Shown: positions 53,707 through 64,000 of the stretch, piece by piece
Position numbering within the stretch: position 1 is the first letter of the stretch
Layout: each line of letters opens with the position of its first letter
Assembly: GCA_036245525.1 (NCBI GenBank)
Contig: BTPG01000006.1
Location: 91,364,324 to 91,428,323, forward strand
Source of the DNA: Semisulcospira habei
Lineage: Eukaryota > Mollusca > Gastropoda > Semisulcospiridae
Reading direction: 5' to 3'
DNA: 64,000 nt
The notes under the pieces: model-generated
Told to the model about the DNA's origin: nothing
Databases searched by the model: none
Seen by the model: the letters and a program-made list of their open reading frames with translations, nothing else
Translations under genes and position numbers: made by a program

Positions 53707-55055
53707 TTTTATTCAGGATAAAAAGTTTTAGGCATAGCAATGCCTATCTCAGTTCCAAACTGTCCTGCTATTCTACACATATAACAATACATCGGACGAT
53801 ACATCAAAAGATAAAACATGTGTAAGTAAAAAGACCCCCCCCCCCCCCCCGTAGATCATAGAAAATAATATATAATAGTATATATATATATATATAAATA
53901 TATAGATATATATATATATATATATATATGAACCTGACATATTAATGCAGACAGTCGAACTATTACATAATCTGCAGCAACAGTAGAAGAGTATTAGGTA
54001 ATAGGAAACTTGTCACCAACTATACGAATAGTAGCATAAGGGCGCCGAACATACTATTACTTCTGAAGTAAATATTTATGGAGGCGATCTTTGAAGACGC
54101 TAATCTTACAAATTGATTTCAGGTGTGGAGGTAATATATTCCACGCTTTAGCGCCTGAAAAGGACAGGCTGGTTTTACAGATGTCTAAAATTTTTGGAAG
54201 GTGGATCGAGCTATTTCTCGTGTTTTTCCTATTATTGTCGGAAAATAGAGTTTTAGATAGGGTGGGGCTTTTCCGTGCATGATCTTGTGCAGTAGAACAC
54301 AGCGATTAAATTCAAACTGTTCTTTTCAATGTTAGTAACTTGAGAGATTTTAATTTTTCGTCAGTCGAAGTAGGACCGGGAAGTATTAATTTAATGCCTT
54401 GACGATACAAGGAATTAACTCACAAACCAGATAGGTGAGGCTAGCGCTGGCAGAATTGTACACAAACCAAGGGGAATCACTCAGCGCTGGACAGACAAAC
54501 AGTTAGATCCCCTGCCCCCGCCTATCAGGCACCTAATCGCCAGCCCACAGAGAAATATGCAGGTATAGAATAAGACGATCATTTGCATTCTCAAAAAGAA
54601 TGCATCAGGTCTCTTATGTAACCCATGTCTTTCTCCGGAACTTAGGAAGTAGGCAGGGGAAACATACATACACAAACACGAAGGTGCATTACTATATGTG
54701 GTAGGGTAAATACCCTGATTTCCCACAGTAGATGCACAGAATTAACTTTTTTCATGTGAACTTCACTGCATCCATCCCAGACGGTAAAACTGTAGTCACA
54801 AGGCGTTTTGATATGCGCATGGAAAAAGAGTTTACGGATATCAGTATTAACTATATGGCGTAGTTTTGATAACAGAAACAGATTTTTGGAGATTGTTTTG
54901 CATATAGAGTCAGTATGCGGCTCCCAGCTTAATTGGTTGTCCACTATAACGCCTAATAAGCGATGCCTAGTTACTTGTTCTACAGGCTGGCTATCTAAGG
55001 AGAGTGTTAAAGGCGGTAGGCCATGCTGGTGTTTCTGACGTTTAGTAACTAACAT
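53704..55055 (-). mobile_element. Diverged, truncated LINE copy between (GA)n tracts, with a nested insertion
   Basis: The 3' end (TTTTATTCAGGATAAA on the plus strand) matches the other copies, but the body is a diverged subfamily with its own coding remnant at 55055-54740 (HRLLGVIVDNQLSWEPH, LFLLSKLRHIVNT). The 5' cut is at the codons for MLVTKRQKHQ, where it joins (GA)n at 55056. A separate element is inserted at 54423-54738. Confidence 0.82.
54423..54738. mobile_element. Element nested in the LINE copy, 9-bp target duplication
   Basis: The 316-bp insert is flanked by GAATTAACT at 54414-54422 and 54739-54747. About 150 bp of it is the reverse complement of 11850-11970, including CTGCCAGCGCTAGCCTCACC and the CCAGCGCTGAGT box. 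It is a dispersed mobile family; class unknown. Confidence 0.75.
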
Positions 55056-55290
<235 letters not shown>

Positions 55291-55560
55291 TTTATTTATT
55301 TTTTTATCACGTTCAGAGGAGAAGCGTAAAGCCACATCAAGAACTTCAGATGAGCACAGAGTTCGTTATTAGGGTTTAACTCTGAGCAGGCGACTAAGGT
55401 CATCTCACGGAGGTCAGATCAGCACAGAATCCGGACAGGGTGGAGCAGGCAAGATTTAAGTATCACGTTCCCAACAGTCACAGACCGTGACGACTCGCGG
55501 ACACAGACGTAAATGGTGCTACTACTAAACAGCATAAGATTCAGCATCAATTCTCATGAG
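55291..55560 (-). mobile_element. Possible fourth retroelement end abutting (GA)n
   Basis: Next to (GA)n at 55056-55290 the minus strand reads TAAAAAAATAAATAAAGATC and then (TC)n, the same layout as the LINE 3' ends. The body does not resemble the LINE; a segment near 55366 (GGGTTTAACTCTGAGCAGG) resembles molluscan SINE tails. The right boundary is uncertain. Confidence 0.4.
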
Positions 55561-56839
55561 CCCCAGAAGCCAGCTGCATGAGAGCGTAGTCTTGCGCCAC
55601 CCACTAAGCAAGGTGATCCGCGATAGCAGAGCACCTTGCTTAGTGGTTGGCGCAGGACTAAGCTCATTCGTGCAGCTAGGGCTGGGTGACTAACTTAATC
55701 GTTTCCTCTCTCTCTCTCTTTCTCTCTAGCGGAGCAAATTGCTAAGTGGCTTGCACAGAACTAAGCTCATTTCATTCAACTGGCCGCAGCTGCTAAGGGT
55801 TGGTGAGAACCGAGATGATCTATTCCTCTTGCAGAATGCGGCCTGGTTGACGGCGCAACTGGAATTACAGAGAGGGGCAACTGACGCTCCCCCTCCACGG
55901 TGAATGAATCCTCACTGTACGGGCGCATGCGAGAGGCAGTTGCCTTAACGTGAAGTGACAGACGGAAGAGGCGCATTTCGCATTGAAGTGCGTCTTTATG
56001 AGCTTCTGGAGATACCCACATGTTCTTATTGTAATTACCCGCCCGTCACATATCGGTAATATCAAAACGGTGCTTCCCTTCCGTAGACATTGATGGCTGG
56101 AAAAGATGGCCACCTTCCCACTAAGCAAAGGTCCTAGACCCCTCGACTGTGGCAGTGGGCCCCAAGACGTTTTGCTACTGTTTTTTCTTTCATTCACGGC
56201 CGGGATTCAGCGTGAGACAGACCGCCGGAGCTCGACTTAAGTTCGCGGTTAAATGTCCTTGGCTAGCGCCTCACATCTTCAAGAAGCGCCAGCTGATTCT
56301 CACGCCAATGCAGGGGCAAATTAGGATCTGTGTCCCTTGTTGGCAGGTAGCTGTATTGCCTGAGTAATTTATTTTTCCAACCGAGATCCGTATCGCAAGT
56401 TTCCCGTTTAGTTCTGCCGCGATGGATCGGCAGAACTATGTCGGGAAACCGGGCTTTGCGTTACACAAATGGGTTGGAAAAAGAAATCTCGCGTCCCGTA
56501 TGAGATGAAGTGTCTGCCGAATGCGCAAAAGGCCACCGGACCGACGTCGGCCGACGTTGGCCCGCGCACTGGGTGAGCGGTTGGGGGGGGGGGGGGGTGC
56601 TGAATGTAGGTGCGGATATGGAATCTCCATCACACCCAGGATACTCCACGGGGAAAAACTCACCGGTAGTGGCTAGGTAAACTTTGAGGTAGGGGTGGGT
56701 GGTGGCGGGGTGGGAGGCTGGGATTGTTGTGATGATGAAGAGCGGGGGTGGGCACGGGCTGGAATGGGTCTTGCAGACGGCAGCTGTTGCCATACAGCAG
56801 CGCCTCAGGTTCAAACCAGTTGCTTGTTCAGTTGTCAGT

Positions 56840-56950
<111 letters not shown>

Positions 56951-57040
56951 GAATCCTTTTTTATTCAGGATAAAGCCATTAGGCAACTCAATGCCTGTCT
57001 TACAAGCTGTCCTGTAAACAAAAGAGAACACAAGCATGCA

Positions 57041-57083
<43 letters not shown>

Positions 57084-57404
57084 TATAATAATAATAATAA
57101 GATGAGGAAGCAAAACTAGGGGGGGGGGGGGGGAACACAATAGGGGAATCATCGAAAGGAGGAAAAAAAATGACAATGGAGAATTTGTAACTGCCTCCGA
57201 TGCAAAAAGCAAGAGAACGAAACGCGTGCACAGCATTAATATTATACTCATCTAAGACAGTGTCATAGAATCAGCAGCATCAATAGCGTATAGAGACACC
57301 AACAAGACAATAGATGAGCAGGTAGCAAATTTAAGGAGAAAGAGAAAAATATTTGACGTTTACGTGTTATCAGCAGTATTATTCTTATATGGCAAACTGT
57401 GAAG

Positions 57405-60245
57405 TCACGCTGATTGGAAGTGAGTGTGCAATGCGCGTTTAAAATGGGTTTTATCAGAAAATGATTTAATGTTTAATGGTAATGAGTTCCAGACAGAGCT
57501 ACCAGAAAATAGAAGGCTTGACTTGTAGAGATCTATCCGTGGGCGGGGTAAGTGAAGCAAGTCATTCCTCGTATGTAGTTGATGCCGAGGGCTGAAGTTA
57601 AATATCATGCGCAGATATTCCGGGGCTTGATAATGAAATATTTTGTGCATGAGGACGCATTTGTTAAATTTGAGTTGTTCCTTCAGTGTAAGCAGGCCAA
57701 GGGATTTTATTTTATCGTCCGTGGAAGTAGGGTTAGGAATAATTAACTTAATTGAACGACGATACAGCGAGTTTAGTTTTTTAAAATGAAGTTCACTGCA
57801 TTCGTCCCACAACGAGGATGCATAGTCACAGTGGCTTTTAATGTGTGCGTGAAAGAACAATGTACAGCACTTTGTACTAAGAATATGTCTAAGTTTAGAT
57901 AGCAGAAATACATTCCTGGACAAGGTTTTGCACAAACTGTCGATATGCGGCGACCAATTCAGCTGGTCGTCAATTACAACTCCCAGTAGGCGGTACCTGG
58001 ATACTTGTTGGATAGGCTTATTGCCAAGTGACAGTTTCAGAGGGGCAGGATGTAGCTGGCGCTTTTGTCGGGTTGTTATCAACATGCTTTTGGTTTTAGA
58101 AGTACTGATTAGCATGCGATTTTGCGTACACCAATCTGACACTTCATCGAGACTTTGCTGGAGGATACAATTTAGCATCGTTTCACGTTTGTCAGATGTA
58201 TGCAGCGTTGAATCGTCAGCAAAGAGTTCGCATTTAACCTCAGGATTTGAGATGGAAAGAGGTAGGTCATTGATGAATAAAGAAAATAAAAGAGGCCCTA
58301 GAATAGATCCTTGGGGGACTCCGTGCCTGACTATACCTTCTTTCGAATACCTTCCGTTTGAGTACACCTTCTGTCGGCGGTTACTGAGGTAGGAGGAGAA
58401 AAAAGCTATAGAGTTCAAATCAAGCTTATAGACTGAAAGTTTCTTTAAAAGAATGTTGTGATCGACTAAATCAAATGCTTTGGTTAGGTCCAGAAAAACT
58501 GCACCATTTAATTTGGAATTGTTTATTGATGAGAGCCAAGAGTCAACAATGTGAACGAGGGCAGTATGACATGAGTGTTTAGGTCTAAAACCGGACTGAA
58601 GAGATACGAGGAGGCGGTGATTCTCCAAGAATTGGAGTAGGTGCTTATGAACGTGTCTTTCTAGTGGCTTCGATAATAGTGATAACACTGAAATAGGACG
58701 GAAATCGTTTGGACTTTTGGGATCTGTACATTTGGGAATGGGGACAACTTTAGCATCTTTCATGGCATCTGGAAAAATACCCTGCTTGATAGAAAGGTTG
58801 AATATAAATGTCAAGGTGTCAGCTGTGTATGGAAGGGACAATTTCAGTACCATGTTGTTTATTCCATCCAGGCCACACGATTTACTTGTTAGAGTAGAAA
58901 TATATTTACCTACTTCAAACACTGTCATAAGAGGTACGGAGAATGACGCACCAGTTGCAGACTCACAGTGTGTGCGTAGTTTATCAGAACAACTGTAACT
59001 ATCAGCGCCACTGGAAAAAGACTGTACAAGGGACTCAGCAATATTTAAAAAGTGGGAATTGAAGTCGTCTGGAGTTATGCCTGGAGAGGTAGCAGCATTG
59101 ATGGAACTCCTCTTCTTTGTAAACAAATTGATTGCATTCCAGACACTTCGGGTATCTTTACCCTCTGCGATAACTTTTTCCGCAAGCGTTTTCTGTGCTT
59201 TTCTAACTAAGGATTTTACAAGATTACGTTGTTTCTTAAAATCCGCAAACTTTTTCTGCCGTTTTAAGTCATCTCTTATTTTCATTGCGTGAATGATGTC
59301 CTTTGACAACCAAGGCGGAAGGGTAGGGTGTTTAACGCGTTTAGTCCTGAGTGGGGCATGTTTATCGAGGACCCAAAGAAATAGCTTGTACCAAAGCGAG
59401 AGGGCTTCATTGGGATCATTAGTGTTATAAATAAGGTGAAAGGGCGTGATTGAGAGGTCATGAAGAAAGTCATCTTTGTTGAACTTTGTGTAAGACCTGT
59501 ACGTGATGGTAGTGTGGTGTTTGTGCTGGGGTTTATCACGTTTAACTGAAAGATTAAAACAAGTAGGAAAGTGATCACTAATGGCAACATCCGGTACGTG
59601 GACGTTAGTGACAGCAGGTGCATTTGTAGTGTAGATGTGGTCAATCAATGTGGCGGATGACAAAGAAACTCTAGTGGGAGACCGAACCATCTGCTGCAGG
59701 CCAAATAATGAGGTGGTGCAATTCCACGCCGCATTACCAGTCTTTAGCAGGTCAATATTAAAATCGCCTAGAAGGTGTATATCTTTGTAGTGACGTTGTT
59801 GCACCTTATCCATCATGGTGACAAAATCATCATACCATGAGAATGTGGCTGAAGGGGTGCGATAAATAAATCCAATTAGTGTGGGGGAAGATTTGTCACA
59901 TTTCAATTCAAGAAATAAACTTTCAACGTGACAAGACTCTAAATCCATGCGGCGGGTAACGTACTGGCGGATAGAGTTATGAATGTACACAGCTATACCG
60001 GTATGACCGGGGTATGATGCATCTCTACGGAATACAGTATAGTTATAAATGGAGATCGAGGCGTTACTAATATGTTCCCTGAGTCTAGACTCAGTAAATC
60101 CAAATATATGAAAGGGTTGGGGTTGTGAAAGTAAAACAGTGGCGTCGGGCACTTTGTTGTATAAATGATAAACGTTAAGGTGCCCTATCCGTAAATCATG
60201 CTTATTCAGCGAACACTTATGTACATGTGGGCTACAGGCAGGCAT
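57405..60245 (-). CDS. LINE endonuclease / reverse transcriptase, intact, 946 aa
   Basis: Residues about 15-235 form an APE-type endonuclease: IGHLNVYHL, GFTESRL, GDFNIDLL at 160-167, LIDHIYT near 200 and the catalytic SDHFP at 223-227. Reverse transcriptase follows: CGLDGINNMVLK near 457, DFRPISVLSLLSKPLE near 514-529, SGFRPKHSC near 551, FLDLTKAFDLVDH at 584-596, GVPQGSILGPLLF at 642-654 and FADDSTLHTS at 675-684. The C-terminal region (RLLGVVIDDQLNW and beyond) ends at 57405. There is no break in the frame. No separate ORF1 is seen in the 560-bp leader. Confidence 0.93.
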   Translation of the reverse strand: MPACSPHVHKCSLNKHDLRIGHLNVYHLYNKVPDATVLLSQPQPFHIFGFTESRLREHISNASISIYNYTVFRRDASYPGHTGIAVYIHNSIRQYVTRRMDLESCHVESLFLELKCDKSSPTLIGFIYRTPSATFSWYDDFVTMMDKVQQRHYKDIHLLGDFNIDLLKTGNAAWNCTTSLFGLQQMVRSPTRVSLSSATLIDHIYTTNAPAVTNVHVPDVAISDHFPTCFNLSVKRDKPQHKHHTTITYRSYTKFNKDDFLHDLSITPFHLIYNTNDPNEALSLWYKLFLWVLDKHAPLRTKRVKHPTLPPWLSKDIIHAMKIRDDLKRQKKFADFKKQRNLVKSLVRKAQKTLAEKVIAEGKDTRSVWNAINLFTKKRSSINAATSPGITPDDFNSHFLNIAESLVQSFSSGADSYSCSDKLRTHCESATGASFSVPLMTVFEVGKYISTLTSKSCGLDGINNMVLKLSLPYTADTLTFIFNLSIKQGIFPDAMKDAKVVPIPKCTDPKSPNDFRPISVLSLLSKPLERHVHKHLLQFLENHRLLVSLQSGFRPKHSCHTALVHIVDSWLSSINNSKLNGAVFLDLTKAFDLVDHNILLKKLSVYKLDLNSIAFFSSYLSNRRQKVYSNGRYSKEGIVRHGVPQGSILGPLLFSLFINDLPLSISNPEVKCELFADDSTLHTSDKRETMLNCILQQSLDEVSDWCTQNRMLISTSKTKSMLITTRQKRQLHPAPLKLSLGNKPIQQVSRYRLLGVVIDDQLNWSPHIDSLCKTLSRNVFLLSKLRHILSTKCCTLFFHAHIKSHCDYASSLWDECSELHFKKLNSLYRRSIKLIIPNPTSTDDKIKSLGLLTLKEQLKFNKCVLMHKIFHYQAPEYLRMIFNFSPRHQLHTRNDLLHLPRPRIDLYKSSLLFSGSSVWNSLPLNIKSFSDKTHFKRALHTHFQSA

Positions 60246-60391
60246 GATGAAGCAACACGTGGGGGAAAATGTTTACAAAAGTCAATGAAGAACAAATGAA
60301 AACTTTTGAACTCTAACAAAGTTAAACAAAACCCAGGAGAAACTACAGTGCTGAAAACTCAGCTTAGTCTATCGCTTTCCCTGCAGACAAC

Positions 60392-60613
60392 GTCACGACC
60401 CACGCAGGGGAAATAATAGGTCGTTACGTGCTGTAGGCGAATGAGTCACTGAACGTATACCGAATCTGCGATATATATAAATATCTAAATTGGCTCCTTA
60501 GCGTCACATCCCACGTAGGGGAAATAATGTTTTTGTTACGTTCTGAAAAGCGAAATAATTGAGTCACTGGTCGGAGATCGTATAATATACGATACACACA
60601 CTGGCTCCTTCGC
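60392..60613 (-). repeat. Two 110-bp imperfect repeats in the LINE 5' leader
   Basis: Units start at 60392 and 60502. They share CCCACG-AGGGGAAATAAT, the GTTACG core, GAGTCACTG and TTGGCTCCTT. Tandem leader repeats in LINEs can act as promoter monomers; that role is inferred. Confidence 0.7.
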
Positions 60614-60802
60614 TATATCAAGAAGAGTATATTTCCTCCGTTTTGAAAGAAAGGAAAATGCAGGAAGATAATAATCGTCACCATTCACAGAAGAAAAATT
60701 CATGTCACGAATTAAATCTAAAGTGCTGTTTGATTAAAAAACTATATATTCAATGTCGGACACTAAACAGTTTGCCAGATTGTCAGATTCATATTTCATA
60801 AT

Positions 60803-60960
<158 letters not shown>

Positions 60961-61294
60961 TATATCTGATGTTGATAAACTGCAACCAACATCTATCACG
61001 GGAATGACAAGAAAACAGAAGGGACAGTTGCAAACCAAAATTAGAACAAACTAAGGGACGGAAAGATCTTAAAACAACAGAACCGGCCTCTGCTTTTTGC
61101 AGTTGTGTATATCCAGTCAGCTCGTCCATTTCTGTCTAGTCAATCAATGATGAACATGTATCGGCCATTATGATTATGATTATGATTAGATCTCATTTAC
61201 TCGACAACGTCCCTTTCGGGCTCTGCCTTGGGGCCGGGTAGTAACACCGCCCCGCATTACATACAATGTCATAACCGGCATCCATCACACCATT

Positions 61295-61517
61295 ATCCCA
61301 CATCATACTGAGGCTAAAAGCTTCAAATTTGTACACTGCCATATTACGCAAGCTACATTATAGTACTTACAGATAAGGATATAGACCACTATGGCTTTAG
61401 TTCAAGGGTCGTGCCAGAATAGCTTGGCACCTAGAGGCGTCAAGCTATGCTGGCACTACCCTTGAACTATTTTAGTCAAACATATTTCACACACTGGTGT
61501 ATTCCGAATGATGTGGT
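61295..61517. mobile_element. Second copy of the 47143 subfamily
   Basis: CCCACATCATACTGAGGC to GAATGATGTGGTTAA, same internal layout, hairpin core 61397-61480 with several mismatches. Confidence 0.8.
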
Positions 61518-61589
61518 TAAATACACTTCACTTATCACCGCAGGCCACGGACAAACCCGCCTCGTTAGTCAGTAGCCATTTCAACACTA

Positions 61590-62072
61590 AAGGCCCCGCC
61601 ACACATGCCCGATTTTGAGGCCGATTCTTGAGCAGTTTCGAATCGGAGTGTGATCGGACCGGACTGCAAAAACGGGTGCACTGCCACACATTCCCCGACT
61701 TTATTAGCCGACCGGTTTGAATCGAAGATCAAGGTCGTACCTGTTCATCGAAATAGCTGCTAGTTTGGACAGTGATGATGATGTGCTTGCATTATCAGCA
61801 GTTTTATATCATATTCGGGAAGAATGAGGCGGGCGAAACATCGACAACGAAGGTGGTTGACTGATCTTCCGCCATTTGCAAACTGAAACGACGTGCTTTG
61901 CGAGACGCGCTCTAGTGATTGGTTGAAGCTTACAATCGGGACCGATTCGGATCGGAAAAATAGAGCAGTTTCTAAACACCCGATTCCCAGCCGATTGCGA
62001 TCGGATCGGATATGTGACGCCATCCGATCGCAATCGGATCGGAATCGGCTTCAAAATCGGGGCACATACGGC
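61590..62072. mobile_element. Non-autonomous DNA element with CCCGATTTTGA ends
   Basis: The left end CACACATGCCCGATTTTGAG faces the right end TTCAAAATCGGGGCACATAC. The interior repeats GATCGGATCGG and CCGATTC motifs in both directions. It is joined directly to a CCAATGCGCAAAAGG hairpin at 62079. Confidence 0.6.
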
Positions 62073-62078
62073 ATAAGC

Positions 62079-62300
62079 CCAATGCGCAAAAGGCTGTGCG
62101 CGGGCCAACCGGCGGCCGACGTCGGTCCGATGGCCTTTTGCGCATTAGGTGTCCATCTAAATAATCATCCCTGCCCGAGAACAAACCAAAGTCAGTCGTC
62201 AACAGCCATTTCAACACTATGACTAATTCTATCTCAATACCCACTCTGCATAAGGTGCGCGGGCCAGCTACGGCCGACGTCGGCCCGATGACCTTTTGCC
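62079..62300. mobile_element. Two partial H3 hairpins
   Basis: 62079-62149 (CCAATGCGCAAAAGG to CCTTTTGCGCATTAGG) and 62253-62300 (right arm only, CCGATGACCTTTTGCC). Confidence 0.7.
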
Positions 62301-62470
62301 TTCTCAGGCAATCACTCAAGTTCAGCAAAACATTCACGTCAGAGGCCAGGAGCCATTTCAGTTCAACAGTGGACACATCGCAAACGCACTATACCATATT
62401 ATTTTGGTGCGAATAATGCATAGTCATTTCTGAGGCACGAGACGATCTCCTTTCTTGATAGGGTACCACA

Positions 62471-62604
62471 TTAACCCTTTGGCTGTCGGTAGCGATGCAT
62501 GTCTCCCGCTCCCATTTCCCACCCCACCTCTATTAACCCTTTGACTATCTGTCGGAATCATTGTAACAGTAACCGTTACCGACAGCCAAAGCGTTACAAT
62601 GATG
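62471..62604. mobile_element. H5 hairpin, one half duplicated
   Basis: Two left ends, TTAACCCTTTGGCTGTCGG at 62471 and TTAACCCTTTGACTATCTG at 62533, face one right end ACAGCCAAAGCGTTA. A lone right half of this family lies at 35762-35829. Confidence 0.75.
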
Positions 62605-62689
62605 AACGAATCCAACGTGTAGCAAAGTGCACGTGTGACATTCAAGCATGACCGCTGCGCCAGACACATCATAGTCACGTTTGCATACG

Positions 62690-63150
62690 CCAAATGGACG
62701 CGGGGTCACTCCAATGCGTCAAAATGACATTCACGCCAGAAACGCGCTGAACCACACCAAGACGTCACAATGAGGTTCACGCCGATTACACGCGGGGTCA
62801 CGCTAACACGTCAAAATGAGACACGCAGGATGGACGCGGGGTCACACCAGCACGTCAAAATGATACGTCATATTGAGGCGTGGTAACGCATAACACGTCA
62901 AAATGACACGTCAGATGTAGGCGTGGTAACGCTAACACGTCAAAATGACACGTCAGATGGAGGTGTGGTCACACATAACACGTCAAAACAGCACTCACAC
63001 CAAAATTTTTAATGGAGTCGGCGTCAAGCCAACACATCAAAATGACACTCACGCCAAATTGACGCAGGGTCACGTTAACACGTCAAAATGACACTCACGC
63101 CAAATGGACGCAGGGGCACGTTTACACGCCAGAATGATACAAACGTCTGA
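62690..63150. repeat. Degenerate tandem repeat with AACACGTCAAAATGACAC
   Basis: About nine units of 45-60 bp combining ACACGTCAAAATGACACTCA and CGCCAAATGGACGCGGGGTC. Confidence 0.88.
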
Positions 63151-63181
63151 TTGACGTGACTCTGATCCCAGCAGCAATATG

Positions 63182-63274
63182 TCTACAGCCCACGACGGTC
63201 GTAGTGGGCCCGCGCACAGCCGTGCGCGGGCCCACTACGGCCGTCGTGGGCCCGAGGACCTGTGCTTACTGGGG
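63182..63274. mobile_element. H3 hairpin
   Basis: CCACGACGGTCGTAGTGGGC and mirror; centre GCACAGCCGTGC; right end GTGCTTACTGGGG. Confidence 0.83.
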
Positions 63275-63613
63275 ACTTAGCCTGATTCAATTTAGCGTGC
63301 AATTACACCGGCGCATTGACCTTTTTTGTGCCTACAACACAGAAGAGCACCAAGACGCCATGCGGAAATCCCAGTTATAGGAGAGACAACCCCCCCCCTC
63401 CCCCTGCCACCACTACCTCCATCACCACCTCCACAACTACTACCACCATCGCCACCACCTAAACCGTCACCTCCAGCCGGCGTGGCATCCGACAGGTTGC
63501 ATCTCCACTGGGAATATGGTAATTGCCAAGGCCTGCTGTTCTTCACTCATACGTCTCCCTTCAATCGCTTTTTCTTCCACTTATTTTCTCTTTAATCTCT
63601 CGCTAATTTACTG

Positions 63614-63616
<3 letters not shown>

Positions 63617-63672
<56 letters not shown>

Positions 63673-63880
63673 TGCGTGCGTACGTGCGTGCGTGCGTGCG
63701 TGTACGTGTGCTTGCGTACGTGCGTGTGCGTGTACCTGTGTGTGTATGTGTGCGTGCGTGCGTGCGCGTGCGCGGGCGCGGGCGTGTGCGTGTGCGTGTG
63801 TGCGTGTACGTGTACGTGTGTGTGTGTGTGCGTGTGTGTGTGTGTGTGTGTGCGTATGTGCGCGTGCGTGTGCGCGTTAG
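63617..63880. repeat. (GT)n and CGTG-rich microsatellite
   Basis: (GT)n to 63668, then mixed CGTG, TGCG and GTAC units. Confidence 0.95.
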
Positions 63881-64000
63881 TTAGTTAGTGAGCGGGAAGG
63901 GTAAAAATTTGCCGGGTCAGCCAAACTAATAGAAAGGTCTTAAGACAAGTTGAAAATATTTAATAAAAATATTTCATGCTAAAATGCCGTACAAGTCTTT

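Overview
This is eukaryotic nuclear DNA: multi-exon genes with GT-AG introns, dense microsatellites, LINEs, an LTR element, a tRNA-derived SINE and many palindromic non-autonomous DNA elements. The style of the repeats points to a lophotrochozoan, most likely a gastropod mollusc. That is an inference; no single diagnostic sequence proves it. All recognisable host coding sequence is on the minus strand.

Region 1 (about 2.5-27.4 kb) holds two complete, tandem, same-strand paralogues of dihydrodiol dehydrogenase (DHDH, Gfo/Idh/MocA oxidoreductases). Each has seven exons with the same intron positions and phases. DHDH-B (27361 to 20025) lies upstream of DHDH-A (13306 to 2492). Both keep the catalytic positions of the mammalian enzyme (His79, Lys97, Trp125, Phe154, Tyr180). 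Their introns carry a Gag-protease LTR retrotransposon with a 5-bp target duplication, a SINE, hairpin elements and partial copies of exon 3. A 3-kb foldback element and a 5'-truncated LINE lie between the two genes.

Region 2 (29.5-33.1 kb) is an essentially full-length RTE-like LINE with an intact 1004-codon reading frame, inserted into a 47-bp tandem array. Region 3 (33-48 kb) is repeat-rich. It contains three phase-compatible minus-strand exons of a probable secreted EF-hand protein (46035 to 41916), with an unrecognised proline-rich reading frame in its first intron. Region 4 (48.7-49.2 kb) has a MITE with perfect 90-bp inverted repeats.

Region 5 (50.8-60.9 kb) contains three copies of a second LINE family. 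One is full length with an intact 946-codon endonuclease-reverse transcriptase frame. Every copy is bounded on both sides by (GA)n/(TC)n tracts, which suggests microsatellite-targeted insertion. The last 3 kb hold hairpins, a degenerate tandem repeat and a terminal GT-rich microsatellite.

The dominant signal is a large set of short, near-perfect palindromes (about 60-280 bp, at least eight sequence families). Many are bounded by TTAA followed by CCC or CTC inward, as expected for piggyBac-type non-autonomous elements. No transposase for them is present in the window. Nothing here can be ascribed to a virus or a toxin.
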